A DNA stretch of 64,000 bases from Umezawaea beigongshangensis (GTDB lineage: Bacteria; Actinomycetota; Actinomycetes; Mycobacteriales; Pseudonocardiaceae). The notes beneath the pieces are model-generated. The model ran no database searches, was not told the origin of the DNA, and worked only from the letters and a program-made list of their open reading frames with translations. Positions 1 to 7,852 of this stretch are shown here, in pieces (the stretch's first letter is position 1; every line of letters begins with the position of its first letter). Location of the stretch: positions 310,001 through 374,000 of the forward strand of contig NZ_JAEIOJ010000003.1 of the NCBI RefSeq assembly GCF_016464305.1, read 5' to 3'. A program made the position numbers and the translations under genes.

Positions 1-39
1 GAACTGGTCTACGAGCAGGTGCTGGCCACCGCTTCCTGA
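1..39 (+). CDS. C-terminal end of a truncated upstream gene
   Basis: The first 36 bases read in frame as ELVYEQVLATAS followed by TGA, and a new gene with its own promoter-like hexamer starts 15 bases later. The fragment is too short to assign. It is called a coding end because codon use looks like the neighbours (G/C third bases) and the stop sits just where a gene boundary is expected. Everything upstream lies outside the window. Confidence 0.4.
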   Translation, partial: ELVYEQVLATAS

Positions 40-41
40 CC

Positions 42-47
42 TACGGT
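42..47 (+). promoter_or_regulatory. -10 hexamer of a probable leaderless promoter
   Basis: TACGGT lies 7 nt before the ATG at 55, the spacing expected when transcription starts at or next to the start codon. A CGGAGGC tract between hexamer and ATG could instead act as a short Shine-Dalgarno. Confidence 0.35.
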
Positions 48-54
48 CGGAGGC

Positions 55-702
55 ATGAGAGTTGTCGTCGCCGGGGGCCACGGGAAGATCGCGCTCCACC
101 TGGAGCGCCTGCTGGCCACCCGAGGAGATCTGATCACCGCGCTCGTGCGCAATCCCGACCACTTCGCCGACGTGCGGGACGCCGGGGCCGTACCGGTCCA
201 CTGCGATCTCGAATCCGTCGAAGCGGGTGCTCTCGCCGAGTACATGACGAGCGCGGACGCCGCGGTGTTCGCCGCCGGGGCGGGGCCGGGCAGCGGAACT
301 GCCCGAAAGGACACGGTCGACCGCGGTGCGGCGGCGCTGTTCGCCGAGGCGGCACAGCTCGCGGGTGTCCGGCGGTTCGTCCAGGTGGGCTCGATGGGAG
401 TCGACCGGGCCGACGACCCCGGAGTCGACGAGGTGTTCGCCGCCTACCTGCGAGCCAAGCGCGCGGCCGAGGAAGACCTGCGGGAACGCGACCTCGACTG
501 GACGATCCTGCGTCCGGGCGGGCTGACCGACGACGCGCCGACCGGGCGCGTGACGCTGGCCGCCGGGGTGGAGGGCGGCACGGTGCCGCGAGCCGACGTG
601 GCCGCGGTCCTGGTGGCGCTGCTGGACGCCGCGGGAACGATCGGTCGCACCCTGGAGCTGACGAGCGGCGACACCCCGATCGAGGAAGCCGTCCGCCTCT
701 GA
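55..702 (+). CDS. NAD(P)H-binding atypical short-chain dehydrogenase
   Basis: A 215-residue Rossmann-fold protein of the atypical/extended SDR type (NAD(P)H-binding, NmrA-like). The dinucleotide motif GGHGKIA is at residues 7-13, the YxxxK pair is Y131/K135 (YLRAK), and DWTILRPGGLTDD at 149-161 is the usual substrate-side loop of this family. Members act as soluble NAD(P)-dependent sugar epimerases, isomerases or redox-sensing regulators; the substrate here cannot be read from sequence. The ATG at 55 is preceded by TACGGT and CGGAGG. It stands alone, convergent with the oxidase at 748-2043. Confidence 0.85.
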   Translation: MRVVVAGGHGKIALHLERLLATRGDLITALVRNPDHFADVRDAGAVPVHCDLESVEAGALAEYMTSADAAVFAAGAGPGSGTARKDTVDRGAAALFAEAAQLAGVRRFVQVGSMGVDRADDPGVDEVFAAYLRAKRAAEEDLRERDLDWTILRPGGLTDDAPTGRVTLAAGVEGGTVPRADVAAVLVALLDAAGTIGRTLELTSGDTPIEEAVRL

Positions 703-747
703 CCCCGAGCCGGGTCGTGTCCGATCGCCGCGCCCTCGTCGCGGGGG

Positions 748-2043
748 TCAGACACGACCCAGCACCCGGTCCAGGTACGGGTTCGTGAAGCGGCCCTCCG
801 GGTCCACGGCCGCGCGGACGCGGCGGAAGTCGTCGAAGTGCGGGTAGCGCTCGCGCAGGACCGCCGCGTCGAGGCTGTGCATCTTGCCCCAGTGCGGCCG
901 GCCGCCGACCGAGCAGGCGATCTGCTCGAACGTGTCGAAGTACTGCCGGTACGGCATGCCGAGGAACTGGTGCACGGCGACGTAGGCGGTGTCGCGGCCG
1001 TGCGCCGTCGACAGCCAGACGTCGTCGGCCCGCGCGACCCGCACCTCGACCGGCACGATCACGCCGTGGTCCAGCCGGGCCACCGCCGAGCGCAGTTCGC
1101 GCAGGACGCCGTGCAGCGCCTCGCGGGGCAGCGCGTACTCGGTCTCCACGAACCGCACGCGGCGCGGCGTCGTGAACACGCGGTGGGAGACGTCGTCGTA
1201 GACCCGCTCGGACACCAGTGATCCGCACACCCGGTTGAGCCGCCGGGTCGTGGACGGCACGGCGCGGGCCAGGTGGCACACCAGCCCGAAGGCCGCGTTC
1301 TCCACCACCTCGTACTCGTAGAACCGGCGCAGCGCCGACAGCGGGCGCCGCTCGGCGTCGGCGGGCAGCCGGTTGTTGCGCTTCACGATCACGTGGTCGC
1401 CGTGCGGGAACCAGTGGAACTCCACGTGGTCCTCGGCGGCGGTGAGGGCGTCGAACTCCTCCAGGACCGCGTCCAGGCGGCCGGGGGACTCGCACGCGTG
1501 CAGCGCGAAGGCGGGCACGCACCGCAGCGTGAGCGTCGTGATGATGCCGAGCGCGCCGAGGCCGACGCGCGCCGCGCTGAACAGGTCGGGGCGCTCGGTG
1601 GCCGAGCAGCGCACGACCGAGCCGTCGGCCAGCACGAGTTCCAGCGCCGCGACCAGGGTGGCCAGGCCGCCGAGCTCCGCGCCGGTGCCGTGGGTGCCGG
1701 TCGACACGGCTCCCGCGACGGTCTGCGCGTCGATGTCGCCCAGGTTGGGCAGGGCGAGCCCGAGCCGGTCCAGTGCGGCGTTCAGCTCGCGCAGGGTGGT
1801 GCCGGAGCGCACCGTGACCAGGCACGCGTCCCGGTCCACGTCGACCACGCCGGTCCAGGCGTCCAGGTCGACGGCCACGCCGGGGGCGACGGCGATGCCC
1901 GTGAAGGAGTGGCCGCTGCCGCGCGGCCGGACCGCGGGCGCGCTCGTCACCGCCTCGACGATCGCCTCGACGCTCGCCGGGTGCTCGACCCGCTGGGGGT
2001 TCGCGAAGGCCGTGCGCGACCAGTTCGTCCACGACGTGCCCAT
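748..2043 (-). CDS. D-arabinono-1,4-lactone oxidase / aldonolactone oxidase (FAD-linked)
   Basis: A 431-residue flavoprotein of the vanillyl-alcohol-oxidase superfamily, aldonolactone oxidase branch. The N-terminal FAD domain carries RPRGSGHSFTGI (residues 39-50), where H45 is the position that covalently binds FAD in this family. The C-terminal HWGK motif (about 384-387) is the family signature, and the ending YLDRVLGR is also typical. Known relatives oxidise L-gulono-, L-galactono- or D-arabinono-1,4-lactone using O2 or another acceptor; the substrate here is not determinable. The ATG at 2043 is chosen over an upstream in-frame GTG at 2073 because GGAGG sits 5 nt before it. The gene is divergent from the deaminase/aldolase, with a palindromic operator between them. 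Confidence 0.85.
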   Translation of the reverse strand: MGTSWTNWSRTAFANPQRVEHPASVEAIVEAVTSAPAVRPRGSGHSFTGIAVAPGVAVDLDAWTGVVDVDRDACLVTVRSGTTLRELNAALDRLGLALPNLGDIDAQTVAGAVSTGTHGTGAELGGLATLVAALELVLADGSVVRCSATERPDLFSAARVGLGALGIITTLTLRCVPAFALHACESPGRLDAVLEEFDALTAAEDHVEFHWFPHGDHVIVKRNNRLPADAERRPLSALRRFYEYEVVENAAFGLVCHLARAVPSTTRRLNRVCGSLVSERVYDDVSHRVFTTPRRVRFVETEYALPREALHGVLRELRSAVARLDHGVIVPVEVRVARADDVWLSTAHGRDTAYVAVHQFLGMPYRQYFDTFEQIACSVGGRPHWGKMHSLDAAVLRERYPHFDDFRRVRAAVDPEGRFTNPYLDRVLGRV

Positions 2044-2078
2044 GCGACCTCCGAAGAGTGATGTGACCCACACACGTT

Positions 2079-2097
2079 AGGTGAATGGTATTCACCT
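2079..2097. promoter_or_regulatory. Perfect palindromic operator in the divergent intergenic region
   Basis: AGGTGAATGGTATTCACCT is a perfect inverted repeat with 8-bp arms (2079-2086, 2090-2097) around a 3-bp centre. It lies between the divergent oxidase and deaminase starts and covers TTCACC at 2091-2096, the candidate -35 of the plus-strand promoter. Size and symmetry suit a TetR-family dimer, and a TetR gene lies at 3293-3955. Binding by that protein is inference. Confidence 0.65.
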
Positions 2098-2120
2098 TTC
2101 AAGGAGGTTCGTCGTACCGT
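2091..2120 (+). promoter_or_regulatory. Predicted promoter of the deaminase/aldolase gene
   Basis: TTCACC (2091-2096) and TACCGT (2115-2120) are separated by 18 bp, and TACCGT ends 6 nt before the GTG at 2127, fitting a leaderless transcript. The -35 is inside the palindromic operator, so occupancy would block RNA polymerase. Confidence 0.5.
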
Positions 2121-2126
2121 GGGACG

Positions 2127-3323
2127 GTGAACCCCACGCGCTGGCGGATGCTGCTCGACACCGCGACGAAGGACCTCGATCCTCCGTTCGCGGTCGTCGA
2201 CCTGGACGCGTTCGAGCACAACGCGGCCGACCTGGTCCGCCGTGCCGCCGGGCGACCGATCCGGGTGGCCAGCAAGTCCGTGCGCGTGCGTCACCTCCTG
2301 GACCAGGTGCTCGCGATGCCGGGCTACGCCGGGGTCATGTGCTACTCGCTCCCCGAGGCGCTCTGGCTGTCCGGGCACGACACCAGCGACGACCTGCTCG
2401 TCGCCTACCCCACGGTCGACCACGCCGCGCTGCGCAGACTCGCCGCGGACGACGTCGCGCGCGCCCGCACCACCCTCGTGGTCGACTCGACCGCTCACCT
2501 CGACCTGATCGACGCCGCGCTGGGTCTGCACCACCCCGAGATCCGCGTCTGCCTCGAACTCGACGCGTCCTGGCGACCGCTGCCGGGGCTGCACGTCGGT
2601 CCGCGGCGCTCGCCGGTGCACTCCGCGCGGGACGCCGGCCGCCTGGCTCAGCGGATCGCCGACCGCGCCGGATTCACCCTGGTGGGGGTCATGGCCTACG
2701 AGGGACAGATCGCCGGACTGGGGGACGCCCCACCGGGGCGCCCGCTGCGCGCGACGGCTCTGCGGTGGATGCAGCGGCGCTCGGCGGCCGAACTCCTGGA
2801 TCGCCGTGCCGCCGCGGTCGCGGCCGTGCGGGCGCAGGCGCACCTGGAGTTCGTCAACGGCGGCGGCACCGGCAGCCTGGAGACGACCGCCGCAGACGGG
2901 TCCGTCACCGAGCTCGCCGCCGGATCGGGCCTGCTCGCGCCGACCCTCTTCGACGCCTACCGCGCGTTCACGCCCCGGCCGGCGGCCCTGTTCGCCCTCC
3001 CGGTCGTCCGCCGCCCCGGCCACAAGACCGCGACGCTGTTCGCCGGTGGCTACCCGGCCTCGGGCACGGCGACGCCGGACCGGCTGCCCCGGCCGCACCT
3101 GCCGGAGGGGCTGAAGCTGCTCGGGCTGGAGGGCGCGGGAGAGGTGCAGACCCCGGTCGTGGGCCGTGCCGCGGACTCGCTGCGCCTCGGCGACCGCGTG
3201 TGGATGCGGCACGCCAAGGCGGGGGAGCTGGCCGAGAGGTTCTCGCGGTTCCACCTCGTGCGCGGCGACGCGGTGCAGGGCGCGGTGCCGACCTACCGCG
3301 GCGAGGGAGTCGACTTCGGCTGA
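2127..3323 (+). CDS. PLP-dependent amino acid deaminase/aldolase (alanine racemase N-terminal fold)
   Basis: A 398-residue fold-type III PLP enzyme related to D-threonine aldolase and D-serine dehydratase-like proteins. The PLP lysine is K50 in IRVASKSVRV; the barrel continues through VMAYEGQIAG and EFVNGGGTGS, and a C-terminal beta domain contains RRPGHKTATLFAGGYPASG. Such enzymes cleave or deaminate D-3-hydroxy amino acids; the substrate is unknown. GTG 2127 is preferred over ATG 2085 because the latter lies inside the palindromic operator and because TACCGT lies 6 nt before 2127. AAGGAGG at 2101-2107 would be 19 nt away, too far to serve 2127. The 3' end overlaps the convergent TetR gene by 31 bp. 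Confidence 0.75.
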   Translation: MNPTRWRMLLDTATKDLDPPFAVVDLDAFEHNAADLVRRAAGRPIRVASKSVRVRHLLDQVLAMPGYAGVMCYSLPEALWLSGHDTSDDLLVAYPTVDHAALRRLAADDVARARTTLVVDSTAHLDLIDAALGLHHPEIRVCLELDASWRPLPGLHVGPRRSPVHSARDAGRLAQRIADRAGFTLVGVMAYEGQIAGLGDAPPGRPLRATALRWMQRRSAAELLDRRAAAVAAVRAQAHLEFVNGGGTGSLETTAADGSVTELAAGSGLLAPTLFDAYRAFTPRPAALFALPVVRRPGHKTATLFAGGYPASGTATPDRLPRPHLPEGLKLLGLEGAGEVQTPVVGRAADSLRLGDRVWMRHAKAGELAERFSRFHLVRGDAVQGAVPTYRGEGVDFG

Positions 3324-3955
3324 CCGTCCGCCGTCGGCTGCCGCGTGTCGATGCGGCTGGACAGGTAGCCCCTGACCAGCTCCTTCGCCTCCGCGAGCAC
3401 GCCGGGATCACCGTCGGGGTCGCGGCGGAAGGCGAGCTTCAGCACGCCGTCGGCCGCCTCCACGGCGATGGAGATCGGCAGTTGCAGCTCGTGCAGCGGG
3501 ATGCCGAACTTCGCGGCGATCAGCTCCGAGAGCCGGTCGGAGATCACCGCGTTGTTGTCGCGCTGGTCGTCGAGCAGCCGCATGTCCACGACGTCGCCGA
3601 AGTGCAGCCGGGAGAACGCGGGCACCTCGCGGTGCATCGCGACGTACACGTCGAAGATCGAGTCGACGGCGTCCCACCAGTGTTCGAGGACCGTGGTGGA
3701 GAAGCGCGCGGTGATCGTCTCCATGAACTTCTCCAGGTTGCGCAGGGTCAGCGACTGCACGACCGCGCGCTTGTCCGGGAAGAACTGGTAGAGCGAACCG
3801 ACGGCGACACCGGCGCGTTCCGCGATGAGCGTGGTCGTCACCCCGTCGTAGCCCACCTCGTCGATCAAGGACGCGCACGCCTCGACCATGCGCTCGACGC
3901 GCTTGGCACTGCGCTGCTGAACCGGCTGCCTGCGCAACGGGGTGGCACTGGTCAC
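3293..3955 (-). CDS. TetR/AcrR-family transcriptional regulator
   Basis: A 220-residue TetR regulator. The N-terminal helix-turn-helix spans about residues 15-65, with TLIAERAGVAVGSLYQFFPDKRAVV as its core split between helices 2 and 3; the ligand-binding half follows. GTG at 3955 is chosen because AGGAG lies about 5 nt before it; an in-frame opening to 4078 adds a low-complexity stretch without family resemblance. It is convergent with the deaminase/aldolase, and the two genes share 31 bp at their 3' ends. The palindrome at 2079-2097 is the best candidate operator, which would make this the local repressor of the oxidase/deaminase pair. That link is inference. Confidence 0.85.
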   Translation of the reverse strand: MTSATPLRRQPVQQRSAKRVERMVEACASLIDEVGYDGVTTTLIAERAGVAVGSLYQFFPDKRAVVQSLTLRNLEKFMETITARFSTTVLEHWWDAVDSIFDVYVAMHREVPAFSRLHFGDVVDMRLLDDQRDNNAVISDRLSELIAAKFGIPLHELQLPISIAVEAADGVLKLAFRRDPDGDPGVLAEAKELVRGYLSSRIDTRQPTADGQPKSTPSPR

Positions 3956-4076
3956 GGCGACTCCTGAAGTGGCGGTGGTCAGGTCATCTAACCCGTTTTG
4001 CGCTGCACGTACTTCCACGTCACCACCATCCGGCCCACTATCCGATCCGCTTTCACGTCTGGCCGCCGAAAAGATC

Positions 4077-5042
4077 ACCCGGAGGCGCTACGCGGCCCTG
4101 CCCGACCGTTTCCCGCGGGGTGTTTCCACCTCGGCCTTCCGGAGCGAGGTCGGGGTGGCCGAGGACGGTCGCGGCCCCACCGTCCGGGACACGGTCACCG
4201 CCGCTCCGGGCCGGGTCCGCGAGGGGCAGAACGCCGACGTCGCGTGCGACCACCACCGCCGCCGGCGCGAGGACGTCGCCCTGCTCAAGGACCAGGACGT
4301 GGACGTCCACCGCTTCTCCATCGCCTGGTCACGCGTGCGGCCGACCGGCAGCGGGCCCGTCGAGCCGCGCGGTCCCGACCTCTGCGACCGGCTCGTCGAC
4401 GCACTCGCCGACGCGGGGGTCGAACCCGTCGTCACGCCGTACCACCGGCACACCCCGCAGCCGCTGGAGGACGCGGGTGGACAGCTCGTCCGCGACACGG
4501 CGGAGCTGTTCGCGGAATGCGCGGGGGTGACCGCCGATCGGTTGGCTGATCGGGTGAAACACGGGATTCCCCTGAACGGGCCAGCGATAGTAACCCTTCT
4601 GGGGTACGCAATCGGTCTGCACGCTCCCGGCCGGACCCTGCTGCACGGCGCGCTGCCCACCGCGCTGCCCCCTGCTCACCACCAGAACCTCGCGCACGGG
4701 CTCGCCGTGCGGTCCCTGCGCGCCGCCGGGGCCGAGAACGTCGGCACCGCCGACGACCGCACGCCCGCGTGGGCCGCGAGCGACTCGCGCCGCGGGACCG
4801 GGCGGTGGCCGACACCGGCAACGCGCCGCACGACCGGCTCTACGCCGATCCGCTGCTCACCGGCCGCTACTCCGACGAATTCGCCGACCGCTTGTCCGTC
4901 CTGGACGGCGATCTGGCGACGATCGCCGCACGACCAGCGGCGGATCGACTACCCGGCCGCGCACGCCGAGGCCGCCAGGAGGGTCGGGGCACGCGGCTGC
5001 TTCGTCTGGTCGGTCATCGGCGACGTCGAGTGGGCCTGGTGC
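4077..5042 (+). pseudogene. Decayed GH1 beta-glucosidase
   Basis: Reading the frame of base 4077, the translation follows GH1 beta-glucosidases from the N terminus (ALPDRFPRG, EDVALLKDQDVDVHRFSIAW, PVVTPYH) up to about 4740. The catalytic acid/base segment, normally TLNEP, reads PLNGPA, so the glutamate is lost. Similarity then moves to the frame of 4769 (DRLYADPLLTGRYSDEFADR) and back to the first frame for GCFVWSVIGDVEWAW, the near-C-terminal GYFVWSLLDNFEWAW block. At least two frameshifts, no good start codon (ATC where a start is expected) and lost active-site residues show a dead gene. It runs straight into a transporter remnant. Confidence 0.75.
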
Positions 5043-5278
5043 TGCCACTTCGCGATCAACCTCGGCAACGCCTTCGGCACCCCGTCCGACCGCTCCGGCC
5101 GCCGCCCGTACGTCCTGCTCTCCGCCGGGGTCGTGGCCGTCGCCGCGCTGCTGCTCGTCGCGTGGCGGACCGGGACGGCCGCGCTGATCGCCGCGCCGCC
5201 GGATGTCGCGGGCTGTTCGCCGTGTCCGCGGTGGCCACGCTCGTCGCAGGCGCGTGCATCGCGCGTTCCGTGTCCTGA
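5043..5278 (+). pseudogene. Remnant of an MFS transporter C terminus
   Basis: Directly after the GH1 remnant, hydrophobic segments resembling the last helices of a major facilitator carrier appear in two frames: FAINLGNAFGT and YVLLSAGVVAVAALLLVAW in the first, GLFAVSAVATLVAGACIARS in another, ending at TGA 5276-5278. No frame carries the whole segment and the rest of the carrier is absent. The junction with the GH1 remnant suggests that a deletion fused the ends of two formerly neighbouring genes. The assignment rests on helix pattern and a short NLGN-type match. Confidence 0.45.
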
Positions 5279-5527
5279 CCCCGGGTGCCGTGGTGACCGC
5301 GGACCGGTGTCGGTCGAGGAGGGAAGGTGTGCACGACACCGGTCCGCGGGAGCACGGTCACGACGGCGGGCAGTGGCACCTGCCGGTGCCGTCGTGTCAT
5401 TCGGTTGGTCTGTGGCCGGCCGGCGGCCCGGTTCGTCGCGGTCGGGGGTTCGCACGTCCCGGACCGCCGGCCGGTGGGCGGTTGCTCGACCAGTCGTGTC
5501 GGGGGAACGACAGGTCGGGGCCGCCCG
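5279..5527. other. Non-coding stretch after the pseudogene block
   Basis: I see no convincing gene, RNA or repeat here. Open frames exist only because of the high GC content. It may be further decayed sequence. Confidence 0.4.
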
Positions 5528-5884
5528 TCAGTGGGCTCTGGCCACCGCGCGACGGGCACGGGTGACCGCGCCGGTCACGGTCGCCGAGCGCTGGCGAGCC
5601 GGGCGTGGAGCGAGACCGCCGACGACGAGGTGGTCGTAGGCCGCCCGCCAGACGGAGCACGGGGCCTTCTGCTGCCGCCAGCGACCGGAGCACTCGGGGC
5701 AGTTGCCCTTGTCGTCCGGTTCGTGGGCGGCGAGCAGGGCACGCCAGCCGTCCGTCAGCTTCGGCAGCTCGGAGCGAGCCACCGAGAGCAGGGAGGGGGC
5801 GTCAGCGCGTGTGGCCAGCTCCGTCAGGAGATCGAGCCGCTCCCACACCGCGTTGCGAAGAACTTGTCCGAGGATCTCGTCCAC
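5528..5884 (-). CDS. Conserved small protein with a Cys-rich CPEC segment
   Basis: A 118-residue soluble protein of unknown function. The recognisable core is residues 1-90, with NCPECSGRW and a third cysteine in APCSVWRAAYDHL, a possible metal-binding cluster of three cysteines. The C-terminal 25 residues are basic and low in complexity. GTG 5884 is chosen because GGAAAGGTGA, at the end of the preceding gene, supplies a ribosome site and because upstream codons belong to that gene. It is second in a two-gene operon with 5898-6224, divergent from the XRE-TPR regulator, which may control it. Confidence 0.6.
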   Translation of the reverse strand: MDEILGQVLRNAVWERLDLLTELATRADAPSLLSVARSELPKLTDGWRALLAAHEPDDKGNCPECSGRWRQQKAPCSVWRAAYDHLVVGGLAPRPARQRSATVTGAVTRARRAVARAH

Positions 5885-5897
5885 CGAAACGTCACCG

Positions 5898-6224
5898 TCA
5901 CCTTTCCGCCTGCTCGGCGGCTTCGCGTAGAGCTGCCCTGAGCGCAACGAGCTGATCTGCCGACAGAACCGCAGTCTCACCCGGCGGACCCACGAGCACC
6001 ACTCGGTCCTCGTCCACCATCACGGTGAGACACCTGTCCCGGTCGACGACGTCACCGCAGCTGATCCGCCACCAGCGGCGCTCGCCGGTCGTTCCACGCC
6101 TCGTGGAGTCGAGGGCCGACTCCACGTACGAGCTCGCGGGAGAGGAACCGGGGTCCGTCGTGGCGACGGCAGACGCTGCCGGGCCACCGGGGGTGGTGGT
6201 CACCGTCCGCTCGATCAGATCCAC
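5898..6224 (-). CDS. Conserved hypothetical protein (108 aa)
   Basis: A 108-residue soluble protein of unknown function. After a low-complexity N-terminal half (about 1-50), the C-terminal half reads as a small beta-rich unit followed by a helix (DRDRCLTVMVDEDRVVLVGPP, SADQLVALRAALREAAEQAE, quoted in parts). GTG 6224 has GGAGAGGAA about 8 nt upstream. Its TGA lies 14 nt before the next start, so the two genes are probably co-translated. Divergent promoters with the regulator at 6442 suggest shared control. Confidence 0.6.
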   Translation of the reverse strand: MDLIERTVTTTPGGPAASAVATTDPGSSPASSYVESALDSTRRGTTGERRWWRISCGDVVDRDRCLTVMVDEDRVVLVGPPGETAVLSADQLVALRAALREAAEQAER

Positions 6225-6351
6225 GTCGGAAGTTCCTCTCCGTGCTCACTCGCTCACCGGATCCCAGATTGCGATGATTCCCACAGCAACGGGGCGCCTG
6301 CGCGGTGGCCGGTGGCACTTCCACGACGAGCGGTCGGCGAACTTCGGCAGA

Positions 6352-6373
6352 GCCGATCAGCCTCGCCGATCAG
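6352..6373. repeat. Short direct repeat upstream of the XRE-TPR regulator
   Basis: GCCGATCAG occurs at 6352-6360 and 6365-6373 (period 13) in the divergent intergenic region. It could be an operator for the XRE protein, but a 9-bp duplication in GC-rich DNA may be chance. Confidence 0.3.
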
Positions 6374-6441
6374 CACTTCTCGCGGTCGGTGGAGTGCCCC
6401 TACTCTGCGAACGACGCCCAATGGACTGTGAGGGGGCGCAA

Positions 6442-7824
6442 TTGAACACCATCGGTTCCCAGGGCTCTCCTGTTACCCCGGAGGTCTGGGATCAGCAGGA
6501 GATGCGCGAAGCGCTGGCGAAGCGGGAGATCAGTTCGGTCTACCGGCTGCTTCGCCGGCACGGCGTGTCCCAGCGCCAGATCGCCGCTCTCACGGGCCAG
6601 TCGCAGTCCGAGGTGTCCGAGATCCTCAAGGGTCGTCAGGTCATGGCCTACGACGTCCTGACGCGGATCGCGCTCGGTCTGGGCGTTCCCAGGGGGTACA
6701 TGGGCCTCGCCTACGACGAGGCCACGGCAGTTCGGGTGGCTGCGACGCAGGAGTCACCCCATTCGGAGGAGGACGAGTCGGTGAAGCGTCGGAAGTTCCT
6801 CGCGCACGCCGCCGCCGTTACGGTGGGCGCGGCCGTGCTCGGTGCGGACTCCGGGTCGTGGGTCTCGAACCCCACACAGACTCCGGCTCCGGGACGCATC
6901 GGCATGACCGACGTCCGGCAGGTCGAAGCGGCCACCCGCGCCCTGCGCGCCCTCGACTACCAGTACGGCGGTGGCTCCTGCCGCGACGCCGTCGTCGCCC
7001 AGCTCTCCTGGGGTCAGCAGATGCTCGGCGCGACCGCGACGGACCTCGTGCGCGAGCGCCTCTACGTCGCGCTGGCCGACCTGCACAACCTGGCCGGGTG
7101 GACGTCGTTCGACACCGGCCTGATGGACTCGGCCCGCAACCACTTCGGCCAGGCGCTCGACCTCGCCAAGCAGGGCGGCAACGAGGCGCTGGTCGCCAAC
7201 ATCCTCTACCGCATGGGCCGCGTCTACCTGCACCAGGACGCTCCGGACGACGCGCTGAAGGTGTTCCAGCTCGGTCAGCTGGCCGCGCAGAACTCCGGCT
7301 CCGAACTGGCGGTGGGCATCCTGTGCGCCAACGAGGCGTGGGCCTACGCGAAGATGGGCTCCGACGACCAGGCCATGCGCCTGCTGGGCCGGGCGCGCGA
7401 CGAGTTCGCGCGGGCCAACATCAGCGAGGCGCCCGCGTGGGCGAAGTTCTTCAACGAGATGGACCTGTCGTCCATGATCGGCACGGTCCACACCGAGCTG
7501 GCCCAGACGGTCGACCCGAAGTACACGCGCACCGCCATCCCCGCGCTGTCCAAGGCGATCAGCAGCTACGGCGAGGAGATGAGCCGCAACCGCTCGTTCA
7601 ACCTCACGTCGCTGTCGATCAACCACCTGCTGGAGGGCGACGTCGAGTACGGGGCCAAGATCGGCCGCCAGGCGGTCGAGCTCTCCGAGGGCTTGAAGTC
7701 CAAGCGCACGCGCGACCGCATGAGGCCGCTCCAGCTCCAGGCGGAGAAGCGGCGCAACAACCCGGAGGCGCGCGAGCTGGCCGACCGGCTCGCCAAGTTC
7801 ACCGGAAGCGACACGGCGGCATGA
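6442..7824 (+). CDS. XRE-family regulator with Tat-like segment and TPR-like C terminus
   Basis: A 460-residue protein. An XRE helix-turn-helix occupies about residues 30-85 (GVSQRQIAALTGQSQSEVSE). A linker then carries KRRKFL (115-120) and a hydrophobic stretch to about 135, which looks like a twin-arginine signal placed inside the protein. The rest (about 150-455) is helical repeats of tetratricopeptide type, such as ARNHFGQALDLAKQGGNEAL and ALKVFQLGQLAAQNSGSELA. TTG 6442 is chosen because GAGGGGG precedes it by 5-6 nt; ATG 6421 has no ribosome site. It is followed, after 28 bp, by the phosphotransferase, probably in one transcript. The ligand and targets are unknown. Confidence 0.8.
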   Translation: MNTIGSQGSPVTPEVWDQQEMREALAKREISSVYRLLRRHGVSQRQIAALTGQSQSEVSEILKGRQVMAYDVLTRIALGLGVPRGYMGLAYDEATAVRVAATQESPHSEEDESVKRRKFLAHAAAVTVGAAVLGADSGSWVSNPTQTPAPGRIGMTDVRQVEAATRALRALDYQYGGGSCRDAVVAQLSWGQQMLGATATDLVRERLYVALADLHNLAGWTSFDTGLMDSARNHFGQALDLAKQGGNEALVANILYRMGRVYLHQDAPDDALKVFQLGQLAAQNSGSELAVGILCANEAWAYAKMGSDDQAMRLLGRARDEFARANISEAPAWAKFFNEMDLSSMIGTVHTELAQTVDPKYTRTAIPALSKAISSYGEEMSRNRSFNLTSLSINHLLEGDVEYGAKIGRQAVELSEGLKSKRTRDRMRPLQLQAEKRRNNPEARELADRLAKFTGSDTAA

Positions 7825-7852
7825 GCGTGCGCGCCGAGGAGCGGCCGGGGCG

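Noticed and set aside
2085-2126. Upstream ATG start for the deaminase/aldolase
   Set aside because: It lies inside the palindromic operator and the added 14 residues do not look like the family; a -10 hexamer points to 2127.
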